Under the pieces are notes generated by a model, which worked only from the letters and a program-made list of their open reading frames with translations, was not told the origin of the DNA and searched no databases. A DNA stretch of 64,000 nt from NCBI GenBank assembly GCA_964462675.1, contig CAYWYS010000008.1, positions 1 to 64,000 on the forward strand, read 5' to 3'. Source of the stretch: XN24 sp964462675. Lineage in GTDB: Bacteria > Pseudomonadota > Gammaproteobacteria > Steroidobacterales > XN24. Positions 42,090 through 50,776 of the stretch are shown here, in pieces. The translations under genes were made by a program, and so were the position numbers. Position 1 is the first letter of the stretch, and each line of letters begins with the position of its first letter.

Positions 42090-43283
42090 ATGAATTGCCA
42101 GCTCTACCGTCGCATTTGCTGTGCAGCGCTCGCGTGCATACTCACTGCAACGGGTGCGCTGGCCAGACCGCACCGAAGCAAAACATCGCCACCGAAATCC
42201 CGCCGGGGATTGCGATGCCGGACCGCGTGGAAACCAGGCCCGGTACGCTGGAATTCTTCGACGGCTTCCCCAGCGACGCGGCGGTGGAGAAGCTCTACGA
42301 CAACCACGACTTCCAGCGAGCCGTGCAAGCCTATCTGCTGGCCATCCCGGCGGTGAACCAGGCCGCGATGCGCAAGGCCCTGCTGCGGTGGGGGCCGGCC
42401 AACAAGACCATGCCGATCTGGGACGACCTGGTGTTTCCCCGTACCGTCGGCCTGACCTTCAACACCAGCACCCCTTACGCCTGGATGTGGATCGACCTCC
42501 ACGATGGCCCCCTGGTGGCCGAAGTGCCGCCGGGCGTGCTCGGCGCTTTGAACGACCACTGGTACCGGTGGGTGGTGGACGTCGGCATGACGGAGCCCGA
42601 CAAGGGGCAGGGCGGGAAATACCTGATTCTCCCGCCGCGCTACGAGGGCGAGGTGATCGCACCCGATGAACGCATGAAGAAGATCCTGGGCCGAAGCCGC
42701 CGTCGTGGGCGATGCCACGGCCCGGGCCCTCACCTACCGGATGCGCGAAAAAGAGGCCTACTACTACGAAGGCAGCGCCTGGCGCGCAGCGTTTCTCGGC
42801 GGCTACGGCTTTTCGAGGGACGGCATCAAGCTGCTCGACTCCGCTTCCCAGTACTACTTCTACGCGACCGGCGTGACACCGGCGATGGAAGCCAAGATGG
42901 TCGGCTCCGGGTCACAGTATGCGCTCGCCTTCGTCGATGCCAGGGGCCAGCCACTCGATGGCGCGCGCACCTATCGGTTGCACATTCCGGCGAACGTTCC
43001 GGTCAACAATTTCTGGTCCGTCATCGCCTACGACAACCAGGCCCGATCCTTCCTGCAGACCGACCAGACCTGGCCGTCGGCGACCAGCAAGGACAAGGAT
43101 TTCAAGGCCAATGACGACGGCTCCGTGGACGTGCACTTCGGCCCCGAGCGGCCAGGAGACGCAAAAAACTGCATCCGAACCATCCCCGGCAAGGGCTGGA
43201 ACGCGATTTTCCGGCTTTACGGTCCGCTGGAACCCTGGTTCGACAAGACCTGGCGGCTCGGCGAGATCGAACCGATCGAGTGA
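42090..43283 (+). pseudogene. Decayed DUF1254/DUF1214 paralogue
   Basis: ATG at 42090 with signal peptide (MNCQLYRRICCAALAC) shifts frame near 42180 to IATEIPPGIAMPDRVETRPG, which follows the intact copy at 40011 closely. At LPPRYEGEV (about 42655) some 106 residues present in the intact copy are missing; the frame resumes at APDERMKKIL and is then thrown by one extra G (CTGGGCCG against CTGGCCG in the intact copy), after which DATARALTYRM continues in a third frame to the normal end WRLGEIEPIE. Two frame breaks and one deletion make a functional product unlikely. Confidence 0.85.
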
Positions 43284-43336
43284 TCCTTGGGCCTGCTTGC
43301 CGAGAATGCGAAAGAACAGAACCGAGGTTGCCTGAA

Positions 43337-45259
43337 ATGAACACGACGACTTTACGCGGATGCATCAGCTTGATCCTGGGCATGACTTGCGGCGCGTCCG
43401 CCGCGGCCCAGCCACGGCTGGACGACGCAGGATTACTCCTGCGCGAGCCGCCGGGGCCGGCGCTTGCCCAACTGGACACCCGTAGTTCCACGGCCTCTAC
43501 AAGCACCAGCGCGGCAACGAGCCCGGAGCAAGCGAACACGCCGAGTGCCGGCCGGCGCCCGAACATCGTCGTCATCGTGGCCGATGACCTGGGATTCTCG
43601 GACCTGGGCGCGTTCGGCGGCGAGATCAACACGCCCAATCTCGATGCACTCGCCGCCAATGGCGTGCGCTTCAACCAGTTCTACACGCATGCCAGCTCGT
43701 CGCCGACGCGCGCCATGTTGCTCAGCGGCACGCCGACGCATGTCAACGGCCTCGGCAACATGAACGAGTGGACGGCCCCGAACCAGGCGGGACAGCCGGG
43801 CTACGAGGGTTACCTGAACCGCCGCGTGACGACGCTCCCGCAGTTGCTGAAGGATAGCGGCTATCACACCTACATGGTCGGCAAATGGCACCTCGGCAAG
43901 GAGCCTGACCTCATTCCCGCCGCGCGCGGCTTCGAACGGGATTTCGCCCTGCTCGACGGCGCGGGCAGCTACTGGGACATGCTGAACTTCACGGCCACCA
44001 ACCCCCTGTCCACTTTCACCGAGGACGGCCGCTACCTGCGCTCGCTGCCCAAGGACTATTACGCGACCAAGACCTACACGGACAAGATGATCGGCTTCAT
44101 CGAGGACAATCGCGGCGACGGCAAGCCGTTCTTCGCGTATGTGGCGCACCAGGCACCGCACGATCCCTACCACCTGCCGCGCGAGGAGCGTAACCGGCAC
44201 GTCGGCGCGTACGACAAGGGCTGGGATGCGGTGCGCGCCGAGCGGCTGAAGCGCCAGAAGGACATGGGCATCATGCCCCTGAACGCCGAACTGGCCGAGC
44301 GCATGTGGTTCGTGCCGGATCCGATCGTGCTGGCGCCCGCCTCGCGCGCGATCCTGGGCAAGAAGATGGAGCTCTACGCAGGCATGGTGGAAAACCTGGA
44401 TCACCACGTCGGGCGGCTGATCGATTACCTGAAGGAGATCGGCGAGTACGAGAACACGGTGTTCATGTTCTTTGGGGACAATGGCGCCGAGGGCGCCGAC
44501 CTGTTCGGGATGATCGCCGGGACCCCCGGCACCGCGAACTTCCTCTACGCGTCCATCCAGTGGTCACAAACGCATCCCAATGCCTGGGGAGATCCGCACT
44601 CCTATGTCGGCTACGGGCCGATGTGGGCGCAGGTGTCCATGACGCCTTTCAGCCAGTACAAGGGCAACGTCGCCGAGGGCGGGATCCGCAACGCGCTAAT
44701 CGTCAGCGGCCCGATTGTCGATCTTCCCAAGGGCAGCGTTAACAGCGCCGGCTACCTGCACGTGGCGGACATCATGCCCACCTTGCTGGAAGTCGCTGGC
44801 GCCCAATACCCGGAAACCATCAACGGGGAGGACGCGCCCCCGCTGATCGGCAAGTCGTGGATCGACTTGCTCGCCGGCAAGGCCGACTCGCCCCGGGCGG
44901 AACACGACTACATGGCGTGGGAAATCTTCGGCAACCGCGCCGTCCGCCAGGGCGACTGGAAACTGCACTGGGAATACATACCTTACGGCACCGAGGAGTG
45001 GCAGCTGTTCAACCTGGCCGAGGACGTGGCGGAACGCCACGACCTCGCTGCCGAGAATCCCGCCAAGGTCCAGGAGCTGCTGGCGCTCTGGGACGAGTAC
45101 GTAAGCGCCAACAACGTGATCCTGCCCAGCCGGGTCATATGGGAAGGCATGGAAAGGGCCCTGCCGGTTCGCTACCCGGTCGAGGCCGGCTTCCCGCCGC
45201 TCATCTATCAGCGACAGTTTGTTCCGCCGGCGGACATGATGGCTGATCCCAAGCAATGA
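43337..45259 (+). CDS. Ser-type arylsulfatase, exported
   Basis: 640 residues from the ATG at 43337. Signal peptide about 1-24 (CGASAAAQ), then a Ser/Thr/Ala-rich linker (48-70). Metal Asp pair D83-D84 (IVADDLGFSDLG); motif S121-S-P-T-R125 places Ser at the formylglycine site. MVGKWHLGK, FVAYVAHQAPHDPYH-like text and FFGDNGAEG complete the set. About 150 residues shorter than the other sulfatase and lacking its C-terminal domain. The stop overlaps an ATG four bases before, just upstream of the transporter. Confidence 0.93.
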   Translation: MNTTTLRGCISLILGMTCGASAAAQPRLDDAGLLLREPPGPALAQLDTRSSTASTSTSAATSPEQANTPSAGRRPNIVVIVADDLGFSDLGAFGGEINTPNLDALAANGVRFNQFYTHASSSPTRAMLLSGTPTHVNGLGNMNEWTAPNQAGQPGYEGYLNRRVTTLPQLLKDSGYHTYMVGKWHLGKEPDLIPAARGFERDFALLDGAGSYWDMLNFTATNPLSTFTEDGRYLRSLPKDYYATKTYTDKMIGFIEDNRGDGKPFFAYVAHQAPHDPYHLPREERNRHVGAYDKGWDAVRAERLKRQKDMGIMPLNAELAERMWFVPDPIVLAPASRAILGKKMELYAGMVENLDHHVGRLIDYLKEIGEYENTVFMFFGDNGAEGADLFGMIAGTPGTANFLYASIQWSQTHPNAWGDPHSYVGYGPMWAQVSMTPFSQYKGNVAEGGIRNALIVSGPIVDLPKGSVNSAGYLHVADIMPTLLEVAGAQYPETINGEDAPPLIGKSWIDLLAGKADSPRAEHDYMAWEIFGNRAVRQGDWKLHWEYIPYGTEEWQLFNLAEDVAERHDLAAENPAKVQELLALWDEYVSANNVILPSRVIWEGMERALPVRYPVEAGFPPLIYQRQFVPPADMMADPKQ

Positions 45260-45279
45260 GCGTGATACGAGGCACTGCC

Positions 45280-46251
45280 ATGAAGAACCTTCTCCGACGC
45301 GACCTGGCCATCATCGCCCTGGCGGTCTGCTTCCCGTTGCTCGCCCAGGCCCAGGTGCCGCCACGCTTCTACTGGAAGAGCCTGGCCGGCGGCAATGCCG
45401 TGCCGGTGATCTACCAGTCGATCAGCGGCAACGCGAATCCACTCGATCCCGCCTACCTGGTCTCCGCGGACGCCGAGATCGATGCAGAGGTCATGATCGC
45501 CGGCTATGCGAAGCTGCTGCCCCTGTTCGGTCGTACCGCCACGGTTGCAGTGCTCGCGCCCATGGGACGGCTGTCCTCCTCCGCCAACGTCGGCGTCTTG
45601 TCCGCCAGCGAGAGCTCGAGGGGCTTGGGCGACCCGACCCTGGAACTGGGCATCAATCTCATCGGCCCCGGGGCCATCATGATTATTCCCGACCTGCTAC
45701 GGTACGAGCCGAGGTTTTCGCTCGACGTGGTGACGGATTTCATGATTCCGCTGGGCGAATACGACGACGACCAGTCGCTGAACCTCGGCCAGAATCGCTG
45801 GTATGGCCGCATGGGGGCGCCGATGATCTGGCAGATCGGGCCGTGGGTCCCCGGCCAGCGGACGACCATCGAGATCCTTCCCTGGGTCTATTGGTACGGC
45901 AATAACAGCGACTACCTCGGCGAGACGCTTAGCACGGATCCGATGTTCCAGCTCGAGGCGCACGCCACCCGCGACCTCACCGCAACCTTGTGGGGCTCGC
46001 TGGATGCCACGTGGATGACCGGCGGCGAATCGACCGTGGCGGGCGAAAAAGGCGACTCAATCGATAACCTGGGCGTCGGCTTCACCCTTGGCTACCAGCT
46101 CAATGACAACCTCTCCATGACGCTGGGTTACATGTCCACGATCAGCGACAGCGACCCCGGCGATCTCCAGCTGGACGTTTTCCGCCTCTCGTTCAACTAC
46201 GGGTGGCACAAGATCGTCGAGGGGCAAAAGCGCCTGCATAGCAACAACTGA
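45280..46251 (+). CDS. Outer-membrane transporter, Phenol_MetA_deg family
   Basis: 323 residues from the ATG at 45280 (ACGAGG seven bases upstream). Signal peptide about 1-24 (LLAQAQ). The mature protein is a predicted barrel: PPRFYWKSLAGGNAVPVIYQSISGN, LELGINLIGPGAIMI, DVVTDFMIPLGEYDDDQSLNLGQNRW and a C-terminal DVFRLSFNYGWHKIV. Family members are thought to move aromatic or hydrophobic compounds across the outer membrane. As neighbour of two sulfatases it may import the sulfate ester or its product. Confidence 0.87.
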   Translation: MKNLLRRDLAIIALAVCFPLLAQAQVPPRFYWKSLAGGNAVPVIYQSISGNANPLDPAYLVSADAEIDAEVMIAGYAKLLPLFGRTATVAVLAPMGRLSSSANVGVLSASESSRGLGDPTLELGINLIGPGAIMIIPDLLRYEPRFSLDVVTDFMIPLGEYDDDQSLNLGQNRWYGRMGAPMIWQIGPWVPGQRTTIEILPWVYWYGNNSDYLGETLSTDPMFQLEAHATRDLTATLWGSLDATWMTGGESTVAGEKGDSIDNLGVGFTLGYQLNDNLSMTLGYMSTISDSDPGDLQLDVFRLSFNYGWHKIVEGQKRLHSNN

Positions 46252-46304
46252 GACAGCTCGAGCCTGGCGACGACCACACTGTTCGGTGACATCAGAAGGA
46301 CACG

Positions 46305-47195
46305 ATGATGGCAAAGAAATCCCGCAAATCCGGCGGCGAGGGCAAGCGCAAGGCGAAGCGGTTCGAGGCGGCCTGGCAGCCGGCCGTCGAGTCGGCCGCA
46401 AGCGCCGGCGAAGCGGCGCCCGAGGAGAAACTCTCCGCCAAGGACTACGCACGTGAGCTGAAAACCCTCCACGTGGAGCTCGTCAAGCTGCAGGAATGGG
46501 TCACGCACAAGGGCCTCAAGGTCTGCATCGTGTTCGAAGGGCGCGATGGCGCCGGCAAGGGCGGCACGATCAAGGCCATCACGGAACGCGTCAGCCCACG
46601 CGTGTTCCGTGTCATCGCCCTGCCTGCTCCGACCGAGCGCGAGCAGTCGCAGATGTACGCGCAGCGTTACCTGCCGCACCTGCCCGCGGCCGGCGAGGTC
46701 GTGATCTTCGACCGGAGCTGGTACAACCGCGCCGGCGTGGAGCGGGTCATGGGATTCTGCAGCGAGGAGCAGGCGCAGCAGTTCCTCGAGATGGTGCCGC
46801 TGTTCGAGCGACTGATGGTCAACTCCGGCATCATCCTGCTGAAGTACTGGCTCGAGGTGAGCCCCGAGGAGCAGGAGCGGCGGCTGCGCGGCCGGATCGG
46901 CGATGGTCGCAAGACCTGGAAACTCACGCCGATGGACGTCAAGTCCTACGATCGCTGGGACGACTACACGAAGGCGCGCGACGAGATGTTCGTGGCGACC
47001 GATACTCCCTGGGCGTCCTGGTACGTCGCCCGCTCGGAAAACAAGCGGCGGGTGCGGCTGAATGTCATCAGCCACCTGCTGGAGCACGTGCCCTACAAGG
47101 ACATCGAGACCGAGGACGTCGAACTGCCCAAGCGCAAGATCGGCCGCTACGCGGCCTTGAACTATCCATTCAAGTTCGTGCCGGAACGTTTCTGA
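46305..47195 (+). CDS. ppk2: Polyphosphate kinase 2 (PPK2)
   Basis: 296 residues, one PPK2 domain with a basic N-terminal tail of about 40 residues. Walker A GRDGAGKGG (79-87), lid and Walker B D136-R137 in DRSWYNRAGVERVMGF, and later KYWLEVSPEEQERR and SYDRWDDYTKARDEM, all typical. PPK2 enzymes move phosphate between polyphosphate and nucleoside diphosphates or monophosphates; the sequence does not show which. Between the transporter and a SulP gene in the same direction. Confidence 0.94.
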   Translation: MMAKKSRKSGGEGKRKAKRFEAAWQPAVESAASAGEAAPEEKLSAKDYARELKTLHVELVKLQEWVTHKGLKVCIVFEGRDGAGKGGTIKAITERVSPRVFRVIALPAPTEREQSQMYAQRYLPHLPAAGEVVIFDRSWYNRAGVERVMGFCSEEQAQQFLEMVPLFERLMVNSGIILLKYWLEVSPEEQERRLRGRIGDGRKTWKLTPMDVKSYDRWDDYTKARDEMFVATDTPWASWYVARSENKRRVRLNVISHLLEHVPYKDIETEDVELPKRKIGRYAALNYPFKFVPERF

Positions 47196-47223
47196 GCGCC
47201 AGCCTGCGCCGGAGACATCAACG

Positions 47224-48939
47224 ATGACGCAAACCGCGACCGCCGCCAACCGTGCCTCCCGGGTAGAACGATTCGCGCCCGGCTTGGCGTCGCTGCTGCA
47301 CTATCGGATTGGCGAGGATCTTCGCCACGACCTGCTCGCCGGCGTGTCGGTGGCGGCCGTGGCGCTGCCGGTGGCCGTGGCTTATGCCCAGCTTGCCGGG
47401 TTCAGCCCGGCGGTGGGGCTGTACTCCTGCATCCTGCCGCTGGTGGCCTATGCGATCTTCGGCACCTCCCGGCAGCTGATGGTCAATCCGGACGCCGCCG
47501 TCTGCGCGATGGTGGCCGCGTCGATTGCGCCGATGGCACTCGGGGATTATGAGATCTACTGGTCGCTGGCCGTCGCGCTGACTTTTCTGACCGGCCTGTT
47601 CTGCATTGCAGCCAGCTTCCTGCGGCTGGGCGCGCTGGCGGATTTCCTGTCCAAGCCGATCCTGGTCGGATTCCTCAACGGTGTGGCCATCAGCATCCTG
47701 CTGGGCCAGATCGGCAAGGTGTTCGGCTTTCCGATCGTGACCGACCGGATCATCCCGCGCCTGCTGGAGTTTCTGTCGAAGCTGCCCGATACACACCTGC
47801 CGACGCTGTTGGTCGGCGTCGGCGCGTACGCGATCCTGGTGGCCGCCCGGCGCTTCATGCCGCGACTCCCGGCGGCGCTGGTCGCGATGGTCGCGGCCGG
47901 CGCGGCCGTCGCCGCACTCGGCCTCGAGGCGCACGGCGTCGCCGTGCTGGGCGCCATTCCGCAGGGCCTCCCGCCATTGCGGGTGCCGAGCTTCCCGCTG
48001 GAGCACCTGCCGACGCTGGTAGCGCACGCGGCCGGCCTGGCCCTCGTGCTGTTCACCAGCAGCATGCTGACCTCGCGCAGCTTCGCGGAGAAGAACCGTT
48101 ACACGGTGGACGTCGACCGCGACCTTGCCGCGTTCGGCGCCGCCAACATCGCCTCGGCGCTGTCGCAGGGCTTTGCCGTCGCGGGCGCCGATTCCCGCAC
48201 CGCGATGGCCGATTCCGCCGGCGGCCGCACGCAGGTCACCGGCCTCGTGGCGGCGGCCACCATCGCCGCGGTGCTGCTGTTCTTCACCGGGCCGCTGGCC
48301 TATGTGCCCATTGCCGCGCTCGGCGCGGTGCTGATTTCCGCGGCCCTGCACCTCTTCAATTTGCGCACCCTGCAGGAAATCTGGGGCATCGACCGGAGGG
48401 AGGCCGTGCTGTCGGTCCTGACGACGCTCGGCGTCGTTGCGGTCGGTGCGATCAACGCGATCCTGATTGCCGTCGTGCTGGCGCTGCTGCGCTTCGTGAA
48501 GCTGACCTCCAGGCCGCGCGACACGCTGCTGGGCAAGGCACCCGGCATCCCCGGCCTGCATTCGGTGACCCACCATCCCGACGCGGAGACCTGGCCTGGC
48601 ATCGTGATCTACCGCTTCGACGGTCCGATCACCTTCTTCAACTCGAACTACTTCCGGGAACGGGCCATGGCGACCGTTGACGCCGCCGGCGACGGCCTGC
48701 GCTGGTTCGTGCTGGATGCCGGGCCAGTCAGCCTGATCGACGTGACCGGCATGTATGCCGTTCGGCGCCTGCGCGATGAACTCGAGGGCCGTGGCGTGCG
48801 CGTCTTCTTTGCGGGGCGCCGGAACCAGTTGATCCGCTGGGCGGAGGAAAGCGGCCAGGACCCGGCCGGCATGGCCGAGCGGACTTTTGCCACCACGGAG
48901 CAGGCGCTGGCGTCGTACTTCGAGCAGGCTGCGCGCTAG
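47224..48939 (+). CDS. SulP family anion transporter with STAS domain
   Basis: 571 residues: about 12-14 TM helices (35-430) and a cytoplasmic STAS domain (about 445-565, RFDGPITFFNSNYFRERA, then VLDAGPVSLIDVTGMYAV). The N-terminal signature DLLAGVSVAAVALPVAVAYAQLAGFSP is the SulP sulfate transporter pattern. Sulfate freed by the sulfatases is a fitting substrate; bicarbonate is the alternative, since some SulP proteins carry it and an alpha-carbonic anhydrase lies in the same locus. It starts 28 bases after ppk2, so co-transcription is likely. Confidence 0.92.
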   Translation: MTQTATAANRASRVERFAPGLASLLHYRIGEDLRHDLLAGVSVAAVALPVAVAYAQLAGFSPAVGLYSCILPLVAYAIFGTSRQLMVNPDAAVCAMVAASIAPMALGDYEIYWSLAVALTFLTGLFCIAASFLRLGALADFLSKPILVGFLNGVAISILLGQIGKVFGFPIVTDRIIPRLLEFLSKLPDTHLPTLLVGVGAYAILVAARRFMPRLPAALVAMVAAGAAVAALGLEAHGVAVLGAIPQGLPPLRVPSFPLEHLPTLVAHAAGLALVLFTSSMLTSRSFAEKNRYTVDVDRDLAAFGAANIASALSQGFAVAGADSRTAMADSAGGRTQVTGLVAAATIAAVLLFFTGPLAYVPIAALGAVLISAALHLFNLRTLQEIWGIDRREAVLSVLTTLGVVAVGAINAILIAVVLALLRFVKLTSRPRDTLLGKAPGIPGLHSVTHHPDAETWPGIVIYRFDGPITFFNSNYFRERAMATVDAAGDGLRWFVLDAGPVSLIDVTGMYAVRRLRDELEGRGVRVFFAGRRNQLIRWAEESGQDPAGMAERTFATTEQALASYFEQAAR

Positions 48940-49016
48940 GCTGCGTGGGATTCGAGGTGCAGGCCATCTATCCTGGGCCTCGGATAACACCTGGCTCCGC
49001 CGGGGATTCATGCTAC

Positions 49017-49032
49017 CTGCCCCAACGGGCAG
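49017..49032. promoter_or_regulatory. Inverted repeat CTGCCC-CAAC-GGGCAG (candidate FixJ-type operator)
   Basis: Perfect 6-4-6 repeat followed by TAC, 57 bases before the DUF3302 start; distance to the gene is almost the same as for the site at 32180 (56 bases). It lies in the 150-base gap after the SulP gene, which otherwise holds nothing I recognise. Confidence 0.5.
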
Positions 49033-49089
49033 TACACCCCTTGCCGCCCAAGGCGTTAGGCTCTCACCAGATAACCTCGGAATGCTGAT

Positions 49090-49590
49090 ATGACGTTGAC
49101 TCAGAATCGGCGCTCACCCGCGAAGCTTGTATTGACCATTGCGGGCATCCTGGCGGCGGGGGCCGCAGACGCCTCGATATTCAAGGGAGAAGCTCTCGAC
49201 AAGGTCGCCAACGGCATCGCCTGGGTGGTGCTGATCGTCGTGCCGGTCATCGCGATCGTGGTGTTCTGGCTGGTACATATCCTGCCCGAGAAGATCGCGG
49301 AGCAACGCCGGCATCCGCAGGCGCAGGCGATCAAGACGCTCTGCCTGCTTTCGCTGTTCTTCGGCGGCTTGCTCTGGCCGCTGGCCTGGCTGTGGGCATA
49401 TTCGAAGCCGGTGTTATACAAGCTGGCCTACGGCACTGACGTTGCCGAGGACCATCACGGCACGACTGCTGAAACGCCGGTAGCCGTGGCCGGGACCGGG
49501 CAGGAAGCGACCGATGCGACTGAACTGGCCGAGCTGCGCCGGCGACTGGCGTCACTCGAGTCGCGGCTGGGAACGGGGGAGCGCGGCTAG
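49090..49590 (+). CDS. DUF3302 membrane protein (YiaW-like)
   Basis: 166 residues with a signal-like first helix (about 10-29), two TM helices (about 41-63 and 79-100) and a short soluble tail with a coiled coil (ATELAELRRRLASLESRLG). YiaW and relatives (DUF3302) are small inner-membrane proteins always found beside an HlyD-type protein, as here. The stop and the next GTG overlap by one base (TAGTG). Confidence 0.86.
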   Translation: MTLTQNRRSPAKLVLTIAGILAAGAADASIFKGEALDKVANGIAWVVLIVVPVIAIVVFWLVHILPEKIAEQRRHPQAQAIKTLCLLSLFFGGLLWPLAWLWAYSKPVLYKLAYGTDVAEDHHGTTAETPVAVAGTGQEATDATELAELRRRLASLESRLGTGERG

Positions 49591-50771
49591 TGGATATCCT
49601 GATCCTCCTCGTCTATTCGCTGATCGTCTGGCTGATTTTCTTCAAGTTCAAGTGGCTGCCGTGGAACATCACCAGCCAGGTCATCGTAATCACCATCCCG
49701 ATCATCGGCCTGACCACACTGATCCTGTTCCTGAACATCTACACGCCGTCCTCCTCCGACGTGCGCGTGATGAACTACGTGTTGCCGATCAATTCGCGGT
49801 TGTCCGGCAAGGTCATCGAGGTGCCGGTCGAGCCGAACGTCCCGGTCAGGAAAGGCGACGTGCTGTTCCGGATCGACCCGGAGCCGTTTGAAATCGCAGT
49901 GCGCGCAGCGGAGGCGAATATCGCCCAGCTGCAGGCGCAGCTGATCTCGGCCACGGCCAACCAGCGCAATCTCTCGCAACAGCTGAACGAGGCCGTGAGT
50001 CGCGAAAGCCAGGCATCGGTGCAGCTCTCCCTCGCCGGCAAGCGCGTCACGCAGTTCGAGGAACTGTTGCAGACGGGCGCCGGCAACCTGTTCGACGTCG
50101 AGCAGGCGCAGACCGAGTTACAGGCTGCGGAGAACGAGCTGCGGGCCGCTCGGGCCAGTGTGGCCCAGGTCCGCGAACGGCTGGCCGCGACCACGCCGGA
50201 AGGCGTGCAGGACGAGGTCGCCAGCGTGCTGGCGCAGATCGCCGCGGCCGAGGCCCAACTCGCGCAGGCCATGTGGGAACTCGAGCAGACTGTCATCCTT
50301 GCGCCCGCCGACGGCACGGTGGTCGCCCTCGCGCTGCGTCCGGGCGTGATGACCACGCCCTTCCCGGCCTTCCCCTCGATGACCTTCGTCGAGGACGAGC
50401 AGTTCGTGGTGGCCTTCTTCCGGCAGAACGAAGTCCGCAAGATTGCCGCCGGCAACGAGGCGGAAATCGCGCTGCGCACCTACCCCGGCCGCATCATCAA
50501 GGCCGAGGTCGACTCGATCATGTGGGCGACCGCGCAGGGCCAGTTGCCGATCGGCGGCATGCTGCCGAACACCGGCTTCGCACCCGCGCCGGAACAGCGG
50601 CTGGCCGTCAAGCTGAGGATCGCCGACGTTGATGCGGACCTTTTCCTGGCGCCGGGCGCGCGCGGCCAGGGCGCGATTTACACGGACAGCGCCCACGCGA
50701 TTCACATCATCCGCAAGGTGTTCCTGCGCGTCAGCACCAAGCTTGACTGGCTGATCATCAAGCTGCATTGA
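49590..50771 (+). CDS. HlyD/EmrA-type membrane fusion protein (YiaV-like)
   Basis: 393 residues from a GTG. Two N-terminal TM helices (about 3-17 and 27-47), then the lipoyl half-motif (VLPINSRLSGKVIEVPVEPNVPVRKGDVLFRIDP), a long hairpin coil (about 100-215), the second lipoyl half (TVILAPADGTVVALALRPG) and a beta-barrel domain. It should span from inner membrane to the outer-membrane factor encoded six bases later. No pump gene is present in the unit. Confidence 0.9.
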   Translation: MDILILLVYSLIVWLIFFKFKWLPWNITSQVIVITIPIIGLTTLILFLNIYTPSSSDVRVMNYVLPINSRLSGKVIEVPVEPNVPVRKGDVLFRIDPEPFEIAVRAAEANIAQLQAQLISATANQRNLSQQLNEAVSRESQASVQLSLAGKRVTQFEELLQTGAGNLFDVEQAQTELQAAENELRAARASVAQVRERLAATTPEGVQDEVASVLAQIAAAEAQLAQAMWELEQTVILAPADGTVVALALRPGVMTTPFPAFPSMTFVEDEQFVVAFFRQNEVRKIAAGNEAEIALRTYPGRIIKAEVDSIMWATAQGQLPIGGMLPNTGFAPAPEQRLAVKLRIADVDADLFLAPGARGQGAIYTDSAHAIHIIRKVFLRVSTKLDWLIIKLH

Positions 50772-50776
50772 TCGAC

